DNA of 10,399 nucleotides from Gammaproteobacteria bacterium (GTDB lineage Bacteria; Pseudomonadota; Gammaproteobacteria; CAJXQU01). The DNA is taken from NCBI GenBank assembly GCA_026984275.1, contig JALSSM010000296.1, positions 1-10,399 of the forward strand. Direction: 5' to 3'. Positions 1 through 6,720 of the stretch are shown piece after piece (the first letter of the stretch is position 1; every line of letters starts with the position of its first letter). The position numbers were made by a program, and so were the translations under genes. The notes beneath the pieces were generated by a model, which did no database searches, had not been told where the DNA came from, and worked only from the letters and a program-made list of their open reading frames with translations.

Positions 1-843
1 GATCATTTCATCCAGCGTAAAGATCTCCTGATCACCATGTGACCATCCCAGTCGAACCAGATAATTCAGCAACGCTTCTGGAAGGAAACCTTTGTCACGA
101 TATTGCATGACACTGACGGCACCGTGGCGTTTTGACAAACGTGATCCATCATCGCCGAGAATCATTGGTAAATGTGCAAACCTCGGGACATCCATACCCA
201 ATGCCTTCATCATATTGATCTGGCGTGGGGTATTGTTCAGATGATCATCACCACGGATAACATGTGTGATCTGCATCTCGGTATCATCAACCACCACGGT
301 TAAATTATAGGTGGGCGAACCATCGGTACGACGAATGATCAAATCGTCTAGTTCGGCATTGTTAAATGACACTTTACCCTTAACGATATCGTCTACTTCT
401 ACTACACCCTCTTCAGGGTTCAGGAAACGCACGACATGTGGTTTAGTGGGATCGATCTCTTTACCATAACAATGTCGATCATAGCGTGGCTTGATCTTGT
501 TGGCCATCTGCTTTTCACGAAGTTCATCAAGTCGCTCCCGTGTACAATCACAACGATAGGCATGACCTTTTTCCAGCAGCGCGTCGATGACTTCATTGTA
601 GCGATCAAAACGATGGGTCTGAAAAAAAGGACCTTCATCATATTCCAGCCCCAGCCAGGTCATGCCTTCGAGAATGGCATTGACTGACTCCTGGGTTGAA
701 CGTTCCAGATCGGTATCTTCCACACGTAAGACAAAGGTCCCACCATGTTTACGGGCATAGAGCCAGGAGAAAAGTGCCGTGCGGGCACCACCAACGTGTA
801 AATAGCCGGTTGGGCTGGGAGCAAATCGTGTTCTGATCGTCAT
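1..843 (-). CDS. gltX: Glutamyl-tRNA synthetase, N-terminal 281 residues (runs off the left edge)
   Basis: This enzyme charges tRNA-Glu with glutamate in the cytoplasm for translation. The frame is open from the ATG at 843 to the left edge, so the C-terminal anticodon-binding part is missing from the window; nothing indicates a broken gene. The start reads MTIRTRFAPSPTGYLHVGG, the class I Rossmann entry with the HIGH-type signature at residues 16-19. The KMSKS-type loop RLSKRHG is at 235-241 (Lys238). The segment between them contains GDDHLNNTPRQ, typical of bacterial GltX. The zinc-site cysteines of the E. coli enzyme are present at 98, 100 and 125, but the usual His at 127 is Gly. An AAAGGA Shine-Dalgarno sits about 6 bases before the ATG. 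It lies 78 bp downstream of cls on the same strand, with no strong terminator between them, so either its own promoter or read-through is possible. The family call is very secure. Confidence 0.97.
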   Translation of the reverse strand, partial: MTIRTRFAPSPTGYLHVGGARTALFSWLYARKHGGTFVLRVEDTDLERSTQESVNAILEGMTWLGLEYDEGPFFQTHRFDRYNEVIDALLEKGHAYRCDCTRERLDELREKQMANKIKPRYDRHCYGKEIDPTKPHVVRFLNPEEGVVEVDDIVKGKVSFNNAELDDLIIRRTDGSPTYNLTVVVDDTEMQITHVIRGDDHLNNTPRQINMMKALGMDVPRFAHLPMILGDDGSRLSKRHGAVSVMQYRDKGFLPEALLNYLVRLGWSHGDQEIFTLDEMI

Positions 844-921
844 TGTTTCCTTTATTCAAAGATTAACCGGGCGCTATTGTACAACGTAACGGCTGTAAAA
901 TAGATCAGGATCTGAAGCTTT

Positions 922-2340
922 TTATAGATAGGGTGTCAATAACCAGCAGAATGCATCCCGGATTCTAACGACGAATGGCCGTTCTAATAATTCTTTATGC
1001 GTAATTTTGGTGGATACCTGCCTATCTTTTTCAATTTTATCGACCAGGGATTTACAAAATTCTGAATCATCAACCTCAACATTAAGTTCAAAATTCAGTC
1101 TTAAACTTCGAGCGTCGAGATTAGCTGATCCAAATTGGCAGTAATGTTCATCAATGATCAGTAATTTGGAATGGACAAAAGGTGGTGGCTGATAATAAAT
1201 GTTCACACCATATTGTAGATATTGCCAGAGACTGTTTCGCATCGCCCAGTGGACATAAGGTAAATTATTATTAGAAGGTAAAAGGATATTGACCTCAACA
1301 CCACGAAGCGCGGCTGATTGTATTGCTACGATCATTTCTCTGGGTGGTAAAAAATAAGGTGAGACAATATAGATATTCTTTTTAGCACTGCTGATCGCAC
1401 TGATGATTATCTGGGCAAGTATATCCAGATGAATACCGGGACCGTCACTGATCGCACGACATGAAGTTGAGCCTGATATTGACCCATCATAGTCTCTCTC
1501 TGGCAATTTCTCACCGCAGGCATAAAACCAGTCATCATCAAAAACTTCACCTATTTGTTTAAGAACAGGCCCTTGTATCTGAAACATCACGTCTCTTGTC
1601 GCCACTTCAGAGTCAACCTTTCTGACAAGGTGAGCCTGACGAATATTCATTCCTCCTGTAAACCCGAGCTCTCCATCAACCAAAAGTATTTTACGGTGAT
1701 TGCGTAAGTTAATGGCCAGTCGAGGGATAACTCTGGCCGGTGGCAGAAAACTGACTATTTTTATTCCTTTAGCCCGCAATATTTTTTCAGTTTTACCCCG
1801 GCTGTACCAGGCACCCACACCATCCAGCAACACCCGCACATCAACGCCACGCTGAGTTGCTCTGAAAAGTGCCCCGATAAATTCTTCACCAATCCCTTCA
1901 TACTCAAAAATATAGGTCGTTAAATAGATCCAGTTTGAAGATTTGTTAATGCTGTCCAACATCGCCGGATAGGCCTGCTCTCCATTAATCAACATCTTCA
2001 CTTGATTACCCTCTGTTAGAGGTAATCCAGTCAGAGCGGAACCCAATAATAAAAGAGAAGATCCATGGCTTGTTTTCAGATCAGGCTTAAATGACGGTAG
2101 TTCACTGAGGGCAGTTTCCGGTACAGCTCCTAATTGCAAAACACTATTATGGGCACGGTTAATGCCGAATAATAAGTAAAAGACAGAGCCGACAAGAGGC
2201 ATGGATAGACAAACAATAATCCATAACAGTGAAGATCGTGGATCACGCTTATGCATCAAAGCATGTAATGCTGTAATGAGTGACAGCATCAGCAATAAGA
2301 GCGTCAGTATCCAGTTAATAGCCATCCAGGAGGCAAACAT
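922..2340 (-). CDS. cls: Cardiolipin synthase, phospholipase D superfamily (ClsA-type)
   Basis: The enzyme makes cardiolipin at the inner membrane by transferring a phosphatidyl group between two phosphatidylglycerol molecules. The 472-residue length fits the ClsA family (about 480). Two hydrophobic N-terminal segments (about 9-28 and 38-58) form the PLDc_N membrane anchor. Two HKD catalytic motifs follow: H215-R-K217 with D222, then GFTGGMN, and H390-S-K392 with D397, then FGSANLDARS at 403-412. The segment SPYFLPP at 327-333 and the C-terminal LLTPYL are also typical of the family. The start is supported by an AGGA about 7 bases upstream. The gene is divergent from a patatin-like hydrolase and lies upstream of gltX. 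The ClsA subtype is an inference from the paired membrane segments and length; ClsB and ClsC types lack this N-terminus. No anomalies seen. Confidence 0.95.
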   Translation of the reverse strand: MFASWMAINWILTLLLLMLSLITALHALMHKRDPRSSLLWIIVCLSMPLVGSVFYLLFGINRAHNSVLQLGAVPETALSELPSFKPDLKTSHGSSLLLLGSALTGLPLTEGNQVKMLINGEQAYPAMLDSINKSSNWIYLTTYIFEYEGIGEEFIGALFRATQRGVDVRVLLDGVGAWYSRGKTEKILRAKGIKIVSFLPPARVIPRLAINLRNHRKILLVDGELGFTGGMNIRQAHLVRKVDSEVATRDVMFQIQGPVLKQIGEVFDDDWFYACGEKLPERDYDGSISGSTSCRAISDGPGIHLDILAQIIISAISSAKKNIYIVSPYFLPPREMIVAIQSAALRGVEVNILLPSNNNLPYVHWAMRNSLWQYLQYGVNIYYQPPPFVHSKLLIIDEHYCQFGSANLDARSLRLNFELNVEVDDSEFCKSLVDKIEKDRQVSTKITHKELLERPFVVRIRDAFCWLLTPYL

Positions 2341-2437
2341 GGTTTTCCTGTATCAATCTGATCAGACTTCTATCGTACAGAACTTCGGATGTATCATCCA
2401 TCCAGTCATAAACAAACGGATCCTTTCCAGATGACTG

Positions 2438-2443
2438 TATAAT
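2438..2443 (+). promoter_or_regulatory. Candidate -10 hexamer (TATAAT) for the patatin-like gene
   Basis: A perfect TATAAT overlaps the first in-frame ATG at 2442. If used, transcription would begin near 2450, downstream of that ATG, leaving ATG 2475 as the start with a leader of about 25 bases. No good -35 element is visible at 16-18 bp spacing, so this is a weak call that rests on the hexamer and its position. Confidence 0.35.
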
Positions 2444-2474
2444 GACAAACAGTCAAATGACCCGGGTAATCTTC

Positions 2475-3395
2475 ATGAACAATAATACAGATACAAAACC
2501 AGTGATTGGCCTTGCTCTCGGGAGTGGCGCATCTCGTGGTTGGGCACATATCGGTATCATAAAAGCACTGGCTGAACATAACATCACAGTGGATATCGTC
2601 AGTGGTTGTTCCATAGGATCACTGGTTGGGGCTGCTTACGCCGCAGGAAATCTGGACAAGCTGGACAACTGGATCAGTTCAATGACCACACGTGAGCTGG
2701 CACGTTTTTTTGAAGTCAACCTGAACCTGAATGGATTTGTTGATGCCAACCACTTAACACAGTTTATGAAAACGACAATCTGCGATGAGCAAACCAGGAT
2801 CGAGGATCTGGACAAACCATTTGGCTGTGTCGCCACAGAGTTACAAACAGGTCGAGAAATATGGTTTACAGAAGGATCCGTGCATGAGGCTATCTGGTCA
2901 TCCATCTCATTGCCCGGACTCTTTCCACCGATCAATTATCAGGGCAAGTGGCTGGTTGATGGTGGACTGGTCAATCCGGTTCCTGTCTCACTCTGTCGTG
3001 CATCAGGCGCTGAGATAGTCATCGCCGTCAGCTTGAATAGTGACCTTGTAGGAAAACGATTTAACAGGCAAAAGAAAAATAGTACAAAAGAAAATAATTT
3101 TTTGAATTCTATAACAGATACTTTAAAGAACTACTCCAGTTCATTATTTAAGACGTCTGATGAGAAGGAATCCCTCCCGGGTTTAATAGATACCGTTGTC
3201 GGCTCAATGAATATTGTCGAAGATCGACTCACCAGAAGCCGCATGGCGGGTGATCCGCCTGATATTCTGCTAACACCGAAGTTATCTCATATTGGGTTAC
3301 TGGAATTTCAGCGAGGCAAAGAAGCGATTGAAGAGGGCCGAAAATCTGTCGCCCGGATGTTGCCTGAAATAGAATACCTGATGGAAAAACTTTAA
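2475..3395 (+). CDS. Patatin-like phospholipase family protein (RssA-type serine hydrolase)
   Basis: This is a cytoplasmic patatin-fold lipid acyl hydrolase with a Ser-Asp catalytic dyad; its natural substrate is unknown. Counting from the ATG at 2475 (306 residues, close to E. coli RssA), the oxyanion segment LALGSGASRGWAHIG is at about 13-27. The nucleophile motif G-C-S-I-G places Ser46 at its centre, and the catalytic Asp162 is in VDGGLVNPVPV. Residues about 195-235 are a polar linker rich in Lys, Asn and Ser. The frame extends upstream to an ATG at 2442 (317 residues), but that codon overlaps a perfect TATAAT hexamer, has no Shine-Dalgarno, and adds 11 residues absent from RssA-like starts. 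The ATG at 2475 has only a weak GGGT upstream. The gene is divergent from cls, which hints at a shared role in phospholipid turnover (inference). RssA itself is named for its linkage to rssB, which is not present here, so no symbol is given. Confidence 0.9.
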   Translation: MNNNTDTKPVIGLALGSGASRGWAHIGIIKALAEHNITVDIVSGCSIGSLVGAAYAAGNLDKLDNWISSMTTRELARFFEVNLNLNGFVDANHLTQFMKTTICDEQTRIEDLDKPFGCVATELQTGREIWFTEGSVHEAIWSSISLPGLFPPINYQGKWLVDGGLVNPVPVSLCRASGAEIVIAVSLNSDLVGKRFNRQKKNSTKENNFLNSITDTLKNYSSSLFKTSDEKESLPGLIDTVVGSMNIVEDRLTRSRMAGDPPDILLTPKLSHIGLLEFQRGKEAIEEGRKSVARMLPEIEYLMEKL

Positions 3396-3421
3396 AACTT
3401 CCAGCTTTTTACATATCTTGA

Positions 3422-3435
3422 CTGATCTGGATCAG
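3422..3435 (+). promoter_or_regulatory. FNR/Anr-type binding site upstream of the phasin gene
   Basis: CTGAT-CTGG-ATCAG is a perfect inverted repeat with the 5-4-5 layout of the FNR box (TTGAT-N4-ATCAA), differing from consensus only at the outermost base of each half. An FNR-type regulator with the matching recognition-helix residues is encoded at 5921-6643. If the site acted as a class II activator centred at -41.5, transcription would start near 3470, with TAAGCT at 3458-3463 as a modest -10. The site is seen in the sequence; its use is inferred. Confidence 0.55.
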
Positions 3436-3487
3436 TATAAGACCGGAAAATTTAATGTAAGCTTTTTCTTAATCAGAGGTGGACTCC

Positions 3488-3556
3488 GTGTTCATTGAAA
3501 TTCTGATCGTAATCAATATCTTTCACTTCATCCAGATTTCCGGAGGGGAATTATGA
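3488..3556 (+). CDS. Possible 22-residue hydrophobic leader peptide overlapping the phasin start
   Basis: A small frame opens at GTG 3488, preceded by AGGTGG at 3477-3482 with a 5-base spacer. It encodes a strongly hydrophobic peptide beginning MFIEILIVINIFHFIQ (GTG read as Met) and ending SGGEL. Its TGA at 3554-3556 overlaps the phasin ATG in the arrangement ATGA, the classic geometry for translational coupling. An in-frame GTG at 3479 would add three residues. The codons for its tail also contain the phasin Shine-Dalgarno (GGAGGGG). It resembles no family I recognise, and an untranslated leader that happens to be open is a real alternative. Confidence 0.25.
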   Translation: MFIEILIVINIFHFIQISGGEL

Positions 3557-4143
3557 CTTCAAATAAACAAATGGAGGAATTAGTAGGTGCATGGACGAAT
3601 CTTCAACGCCAGTTCTGGGATAGCTGCATTCAAAGCAAATCCAGCCATTCTAAATCAGAATGGGAAAATACTTGTAAACGACCACTTGAAATAACCCAAC
3701 AAGTCCTGGCAGACATGATACAGACACAGGCGAAATTCACTCATGATGCTATGAGATATGGTAATCCTGAATTTGCTGAATCCGAGATTATCGATCGGTA
3801 TTTCGATTCTATTCAGGAAATGGTTGATACCGGGTTTAAATCACAGGAAGAGTTACTGGATAGCTGGTTCTCTATTTTCAAAGAATTCGAAAAACAGGCT
3901 AATCCCATGATGCAATGGATGCCGATGCAACAGATCAACCCGGTTTCAGACTGGAATAAGGCCATGAATAATGTCTTTAAGGCATGGGAAAACGCCGCAG
4001 AAAAAACACTGGATGCTCAAAATGAGTTTGTTTCACATCTGGCACCTGTAGAGACACCAAAATCAACAGGCAGTCGAAAATCTGGCACACGGACTAAAAA
4101 ATCAACAGCGGCTGATGAACCCAAACATCAGTCAGCTGCATGA
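3553..4143 (+). CDS. Phasin / PhaE-like PHA granule-associated protein with a basic tail
   Basis: Phasins coat intracellular PHA granules and modulate PHA synthase. This 196-residue protein has no signal peptide or membrane segment. It looks mainly helical and amphipathic over about 1-163. The opening VGAWTNLQRQFWDS (11-24) resembles the start of PhaE/phasin-type proteins, and a Trp/Met-rich stretch PMMQWMPMQQ (118-127) precedes a second helix, WNKAMNNVFKAWENAAEKTL (134-153). The C-terminal 30 residues are low-complexity, rich in Lys, Arg, Ser, Thr and Ala, like the nucleic-acid-binding tails of PhaF and PhaM. The start has a very strong GGAGGGG Shine-Dalgarno 5 bases upstream. The gene faces phaC across a terminator hairpin, which supports the assignment. 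PhaE of class III synthases is longer (about 350 residues), and the PhaC here is of class I length, so phasin is the safer name. Identity rests partly on context. Confidence 0.78.
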   Translation: MTSNKQMEELVGAWTNLQRQFWDSCIQSKSSHSKSEWENTCKRPLEITQQVLADMIQTQAKFTHDAMRYGNPEFAESEIIDRYFDSIQEMVDTGFKSQEELLDSWFSIFKEFEKQANPMMQWMPMQQINPVSDWNKAMNNVFKAWENAAEKTLDAQNEFVSHLAPVETPKSTGSRKSGTRTKKSTAADEPKHQSAA

Positions 4144-4154
4144 TCTTATATTTT

Positions 4155-4194
4155 AATAGACACCTCTGATTAAATGTCAGAGGTGTCTATTTTT
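4155..4194 (+). terminator. Rho-independent terminator of the phasin gene, overlapping the phaC stop codon
   Basis: A perfect 15-bp inverted repeat (4155-4169 with 4177-4191) closes a 7-base loop, and the plus strand runs into TTTTT at 4190-4194. It begins 11 bases after the phasin stop. The right arm contains the phaC stop codon (4187-4189, minus strand). On the minus strand the hairpin is followed by AAAATATAAG rather than a U-run, so it should work well for the phasin transcript and less well, if at all, as an intrinsic terminator for phaC. Confidence 0.88.
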
Positions 4195-5893
4195 CCAGTA
4201 CATAAGTCCCCGGAGCATCGGCTAACACGGAATACGTTTTCCCACCCAGTGCCGGTGATTTCTGTTTTTTACCACATTGTGGTTTAAGCCAGGCTGTCCA
4301 GTCTTCCCACCATGAACCCGGTACTTTTTCAGTTGTTTCCAGCCAGTGATCAGCTTCGATTCCTTTTTTAACATCAGAAACCCAGTAGCGTCGTTTCGGT
4401 GGCTCCACGGGAGGACTGACAATACCCAGAATGTGGCCTGAAGTAGCCAGAACATAACGTGCAGAACCACCAATCAGATCAATGGTTTTGAAAGATTCTT
4501 TCCACGGAACAATATGATCCTGCTCTGTTCCTACTGAATAGAGTGGCTGTTGAATACGTTCCAGATCAATCGTCAGACCACCGACGGTCAGATCATCTTT
4601 TTTAGCCAGTCGATTATTCAGGTAAAGCTCCCTTAAATAGAACTTGTGCATGGCTTCCGGCATGCGTGTGGTATCCATGTTCCAGAACAGGACATCAAAG
4701 TCCTCCGGTTCCTCACCATAGAGGTAGTTATGCACAAAGTAATGCCAGATCAGACTGTTAGAACGAAGCATTCGAAATGACATAGCCATATCCTGACCAT
4801 CAAGATAACCCTTCTCTTCCATCAGTTTTTCGACAGCCTGAATAGCATTCTCATCAATAAACACATCGATGCAGCCTGGGTTAGAAAATTCCACCAGTGA
4901 TGCCAGCAGTGTCCAGTGTGCAACAGGGAAATCTTTTCCTTTTTTGTAACCACTGTCAGGATGATTCAGCCAGGCCATCAATGCGCTGACGATAGTGCCT
5001 CCAATACAGTAACCAGCCAGGTGTACATGAGGGGCATCACAAATCTCACGAGCAACATTAACGGCTTCCAGCGCGCCTTTCAGCATATAGTCGTCCAGTG
5101 TTGTATCCCGCATATCAGAACCGGGATTTTTCCAGCTGGTGATAAAGACGGTATAACCCTGATCGACCAGGTATTTGACCATGCTTTTCTGTTCCTTGAG
5201 GTCCAGAATGTAATACTTGTTGATCCAGGGTGTGACGATCACGATTGGAATAGCATGGACGGTTTTGGTTGTTGGCTTGTACTGAATCAGTTCCATCAGT
5301 TCATTTCGATAAACAACGGCTCCAGGCGTGGTTGCCAGATCCTTTCCAACTTCAAATGCATCCTCTTTAACCATGCTGACTGTGCCACGTTCGACATCGG
5401 TAAGAAAATTCCTCCAGCCATCGATCAGACTGGTGCCATTTGTCTCCAGAGCTTTAACGATAGCTTCCGGGTTAGTCCAGAAAAAATTAGTTGGAGCCAT
5501 TGCATTGAGCATCTGACGTGCCCAGAAGCCAGCCTTGCGCTTTTCTTTATCCGAAAGATCAGGTGTCTCATAGATCGCATCTTCCAGCCATCGGGTATAG
5601 AGAAGATAACTTTCCTTGATGGTGTCAAAGAAGGGGTTTTCTTCCCAGAACCGGTATTGGAAACGTTCATCAAAACTGATCACCGGGAATAAATCACCCT
5701 GCTTTCCAGAACCTGTAAATGCCTGCCATTCTTCCAGTGACCATATTTCGACAGCCAGCTTGGTCAGTTCCTCAGATAATTCCCGCGGATGGTTGAACCA
5801 GGCACGCTGCACGGCCATGCTGGAAGAAAAAATACCGTAAGGATCCATATTAATCATTTGTGTTTTCAATGCTTTACCTGTGTTGTTGTCCAT
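4187..5893 (-). CDS. phaC: Class I-type poly(3-hydroxyalkanoate) synthase
   Basis: PhaC polymerises (R)-3-hydroxyacyl-CoA into PHA on the surface of intracellular granules. The 568 residues fit class I synthases (about 560-600) rather than class III PhaC (about 355). An N-terminal PhaC_N region (about 50-220) precedes an alpha/beta-hydrolase core. The lipase-like box G-Y-C-I-G-G places the nucleophile at Cys296. The catalytic Asp459 is in GTEQDHIVPW and the general-base His487 in SGHILGIVSPP. The Cys-Asp and Asp-His spacings (163 and 28) closely match those of the Cupriavidus enzyme. TPWINKYYILDL (221-232) and FITSWKNP (250-257) are further family signatures. It lies 27 bp downstream of an FNR-type gene on the same strand, so the two are probably co-transcribed. 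The upstream AAGAA is a poor Shine-Dalgarno; in-frame ATGs at 5857 and 5848 have no better one, so I keep the first. phaA and phaB are not in the window. Confidence 0.96.
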   Translation of the reverse strand: MDNNTGKALKTQMINMDPYGIFSSSMAVQRAWFNHPRELSEELTKLAVEIWSLEEWQAFTGSGKQGDLFPVISFDERFQYRFWEENPFFDTIKESYLLYTRWLEDAIYETPDLSDKEKRKAGFWARQMLNAMAPTNFFWTNPEAIVKALETNGTSLIDGWRNFLTDVERGTVSMVKEDAFEVGKDLATTPGAVVYRNELMELIQYKPTTKTVHAIPIVIVTPWINKYYILDLKEQKSMVKYLVDQGYTVFITSWKNPGSDMRDTTLDDYMLKGALEAVNVAREICDAPHVHLAGYCIGGTIVSALMAWLNHPDSGYKKGKDFPVAHWTLLASLVEFSNPGCIDVFIDENAIQAVEKLMEEKGYLDGQDMAMSFRMLRSNSLIWHYFVHNYLYGEEPEDFDVLFWNMDTTRMPEAMHKFYLRELYLNNRLAKKDDLTVGGLTIDLERIQQPLYSVGTEQDHIVPWKESFKTIDLIGGSARYVLATSGHILGIVSPPVEPPKRRYWVSDVKKGIEADHWLETTEKVPGSWWEDWTAWLKPQCGKKQKSPALGGKTYSVLADAPGTYVLEK

Positions 5894-5920
5894 ACTATTG
5901 TTCTTAGGATAACATCTTTT

Positions 5921-6643
5921 TTAACCGGCGATAGACTTCAGGCTGTCCATGCAATCAATTTTAACCTGACGTCGATCAACCTGAATCACACCTTCTTTCT
6001 GAAGTTGAGTAAATTCCCGGCTGACAGTTTCTGCTGCCACCCCCAGAAAATTAGCAATATCGCTTCGAGACATACTGAGAATAAATTCTTTATCAGAAAA
6101 ACCACGCTCTTTCATTCTCTGCGAGATAGCAAGCAGGAAAATAGCCAGTTTTTGCTCGACACCTTTCTGTCCCATTGCCATCACCATATCGTGTATGTGT
6201 ATCAGCTCGCGACTAAAACTGGTTAAACACTGCGCATGAAAATGGGGACATTGTTGGCTCAATTTATTGAAATCATCCCATGAGAGTTTACAGAGAGCCG
6301 AATGCTGAAGGGCAACAGCTGATGTTGTATGGTATTTCTCATCAATGGCATCCAAACCGAGTAGATCACCCGGAAAGTTGAAGCCCACTATCTGTTCAAT
6401 ACCATCGGCATCTGTCATAAAGCTTTTAACTGATCCAGAACGAATAATATATAAGGACTCAAACCTGTCACCCTGATGAAAAAGATATTCACCTTGAGCT
6501 AAAGGGTTAACATGGACAATTGCCTCGTCTAACCGTTTTGTTTCTTCTTCGGTCATATTGCCGGCAACACAAATAGCGTGCAAACGACAATGATTACAAT
6601 CCAGTGTCGGATGCAGTGTCACAATCTTTGGATTTTGTACCAT
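5921..6643 (-). CDS. fnr: FNR/Anr-type oxygen-sensing transcriptional regulator
   Basis: This Crp/Fnr-family regulator senses oxygen through a [4Fe-4S] cluster and, when anoxic, dimerises and binds TTGAT-N4-ATCAA sites. The four FNR cluster ligands are all recognisable: C16-x2-C19-x5-C25 near the N-terminus, and Cys118 aligning with E. coli Cys122. The cyclic-nucleotide-binding-like beta-roll spans about 40-125 (GDLLGLDAI at 92-100), followed by a dimer helix (about 145-180). The winged helix-turn-helix lies at about 188-235, with recognition helix E205-T-V-S208-R209. Its E-x-x-S-R matches the E. coli FNR residues that read TTGAT. The 240-residue length is normal. The Shine-Dalgarno is a GGGGG run 5 bases before the ATG. 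The gene sits between trxC (77 bp upstream) and phaC (27 bp downstream), all on the minus strand. The full cysteine set argues against Dnr, FixK or Crp subgroups. Confidence 0.93.
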   Translation of the reverse strand: MVQNPKIVTLHPTLDCNHCRLHAICVAGNMTEEETKRLDEAIVHVNPLAQGEYLFHQGDRFESLYIIRSGSVKSFMTDADGIEQIVGFNFPGDLLGLDAIDEKYHTTSAVALQHSALCKLSWDDFNKLSQQCPHFHAQCLTSFSRELIHIHDMVMAMGQKGVEQKLAIFLLAISQRMKERGFSDKEFILSMSRSDIANFLGVAAETVSREFTQLQKEGVIQVDRRQVKIDCMDSLKSIAG

Positions 6644-6656
6644 TAAGCCCCCTTAA
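6643..6656 (-). repeat. Small inverted repeat holding the fnr ribosome binding site in its loop
   Basis: Read on the minus strand, TTAAG-GGGG-CTTAA is a perfect 5-bp inverted repeat around a GGGG loop, ending on the first base of the fnr ATG. The G-run that serves as the Shine-Dalgarno is in the loop and at the stem edge. The stem is AU-rich and short, so a folded form would be marginal. Confidence 0.3.
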
Positions 6657-6720
6657 TCCTTATATTCTGCCACAGATAAACAGCTTGTGTACTAATGATT
6701 CTGGTATATGGTCAGAAATT

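Noticed and set aside
862..900. TACAAT (876-881, minus strand) as a gltX -10, and the palindrome TTGTACAA
   Set aside because: No acceptable -35 at 16-18 bp upstream. The palindrome is only 8 bases and could be chance, so no promoter is listed.
902..913. AGATC-AG-GATCT inverted repeat between cls and gltX as a terminator
   Set aside because: The stem is 5 bp with a 2-base loop and no U-run, too weak for a terminator. It also reflects the general GATC richness.
3418..3441. TTGACT plus TATAAG as a phasin promoter
   Set aside because: The spacer is only 12 bp, too short for sigma-70. The same bases are better explained by the FNR-like dyad.
4916..5692. Long open frame (258 codons) on the plus strand inside phaC
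   Set aside because: It is fully antisense to phaC, whose catalytic motifs are intact. The translation has no recognisable domain and no good ribosome binding site; it is a shadow of phaC codon usage.
5789..6226. Open frame of 145 codons on the plus strand spanning the fnr/phaC junction
   Set aside because: Antisense to two confident genes, with no family resemblance and no ribosome binding site.
6699..6717. TTCTG-N9-CAGAA dyad between trxC and fnr as an operator
   Set aside because: The arms are only 5 bp, the core is not symmetric and it matches no family site I can name; chance is likely.
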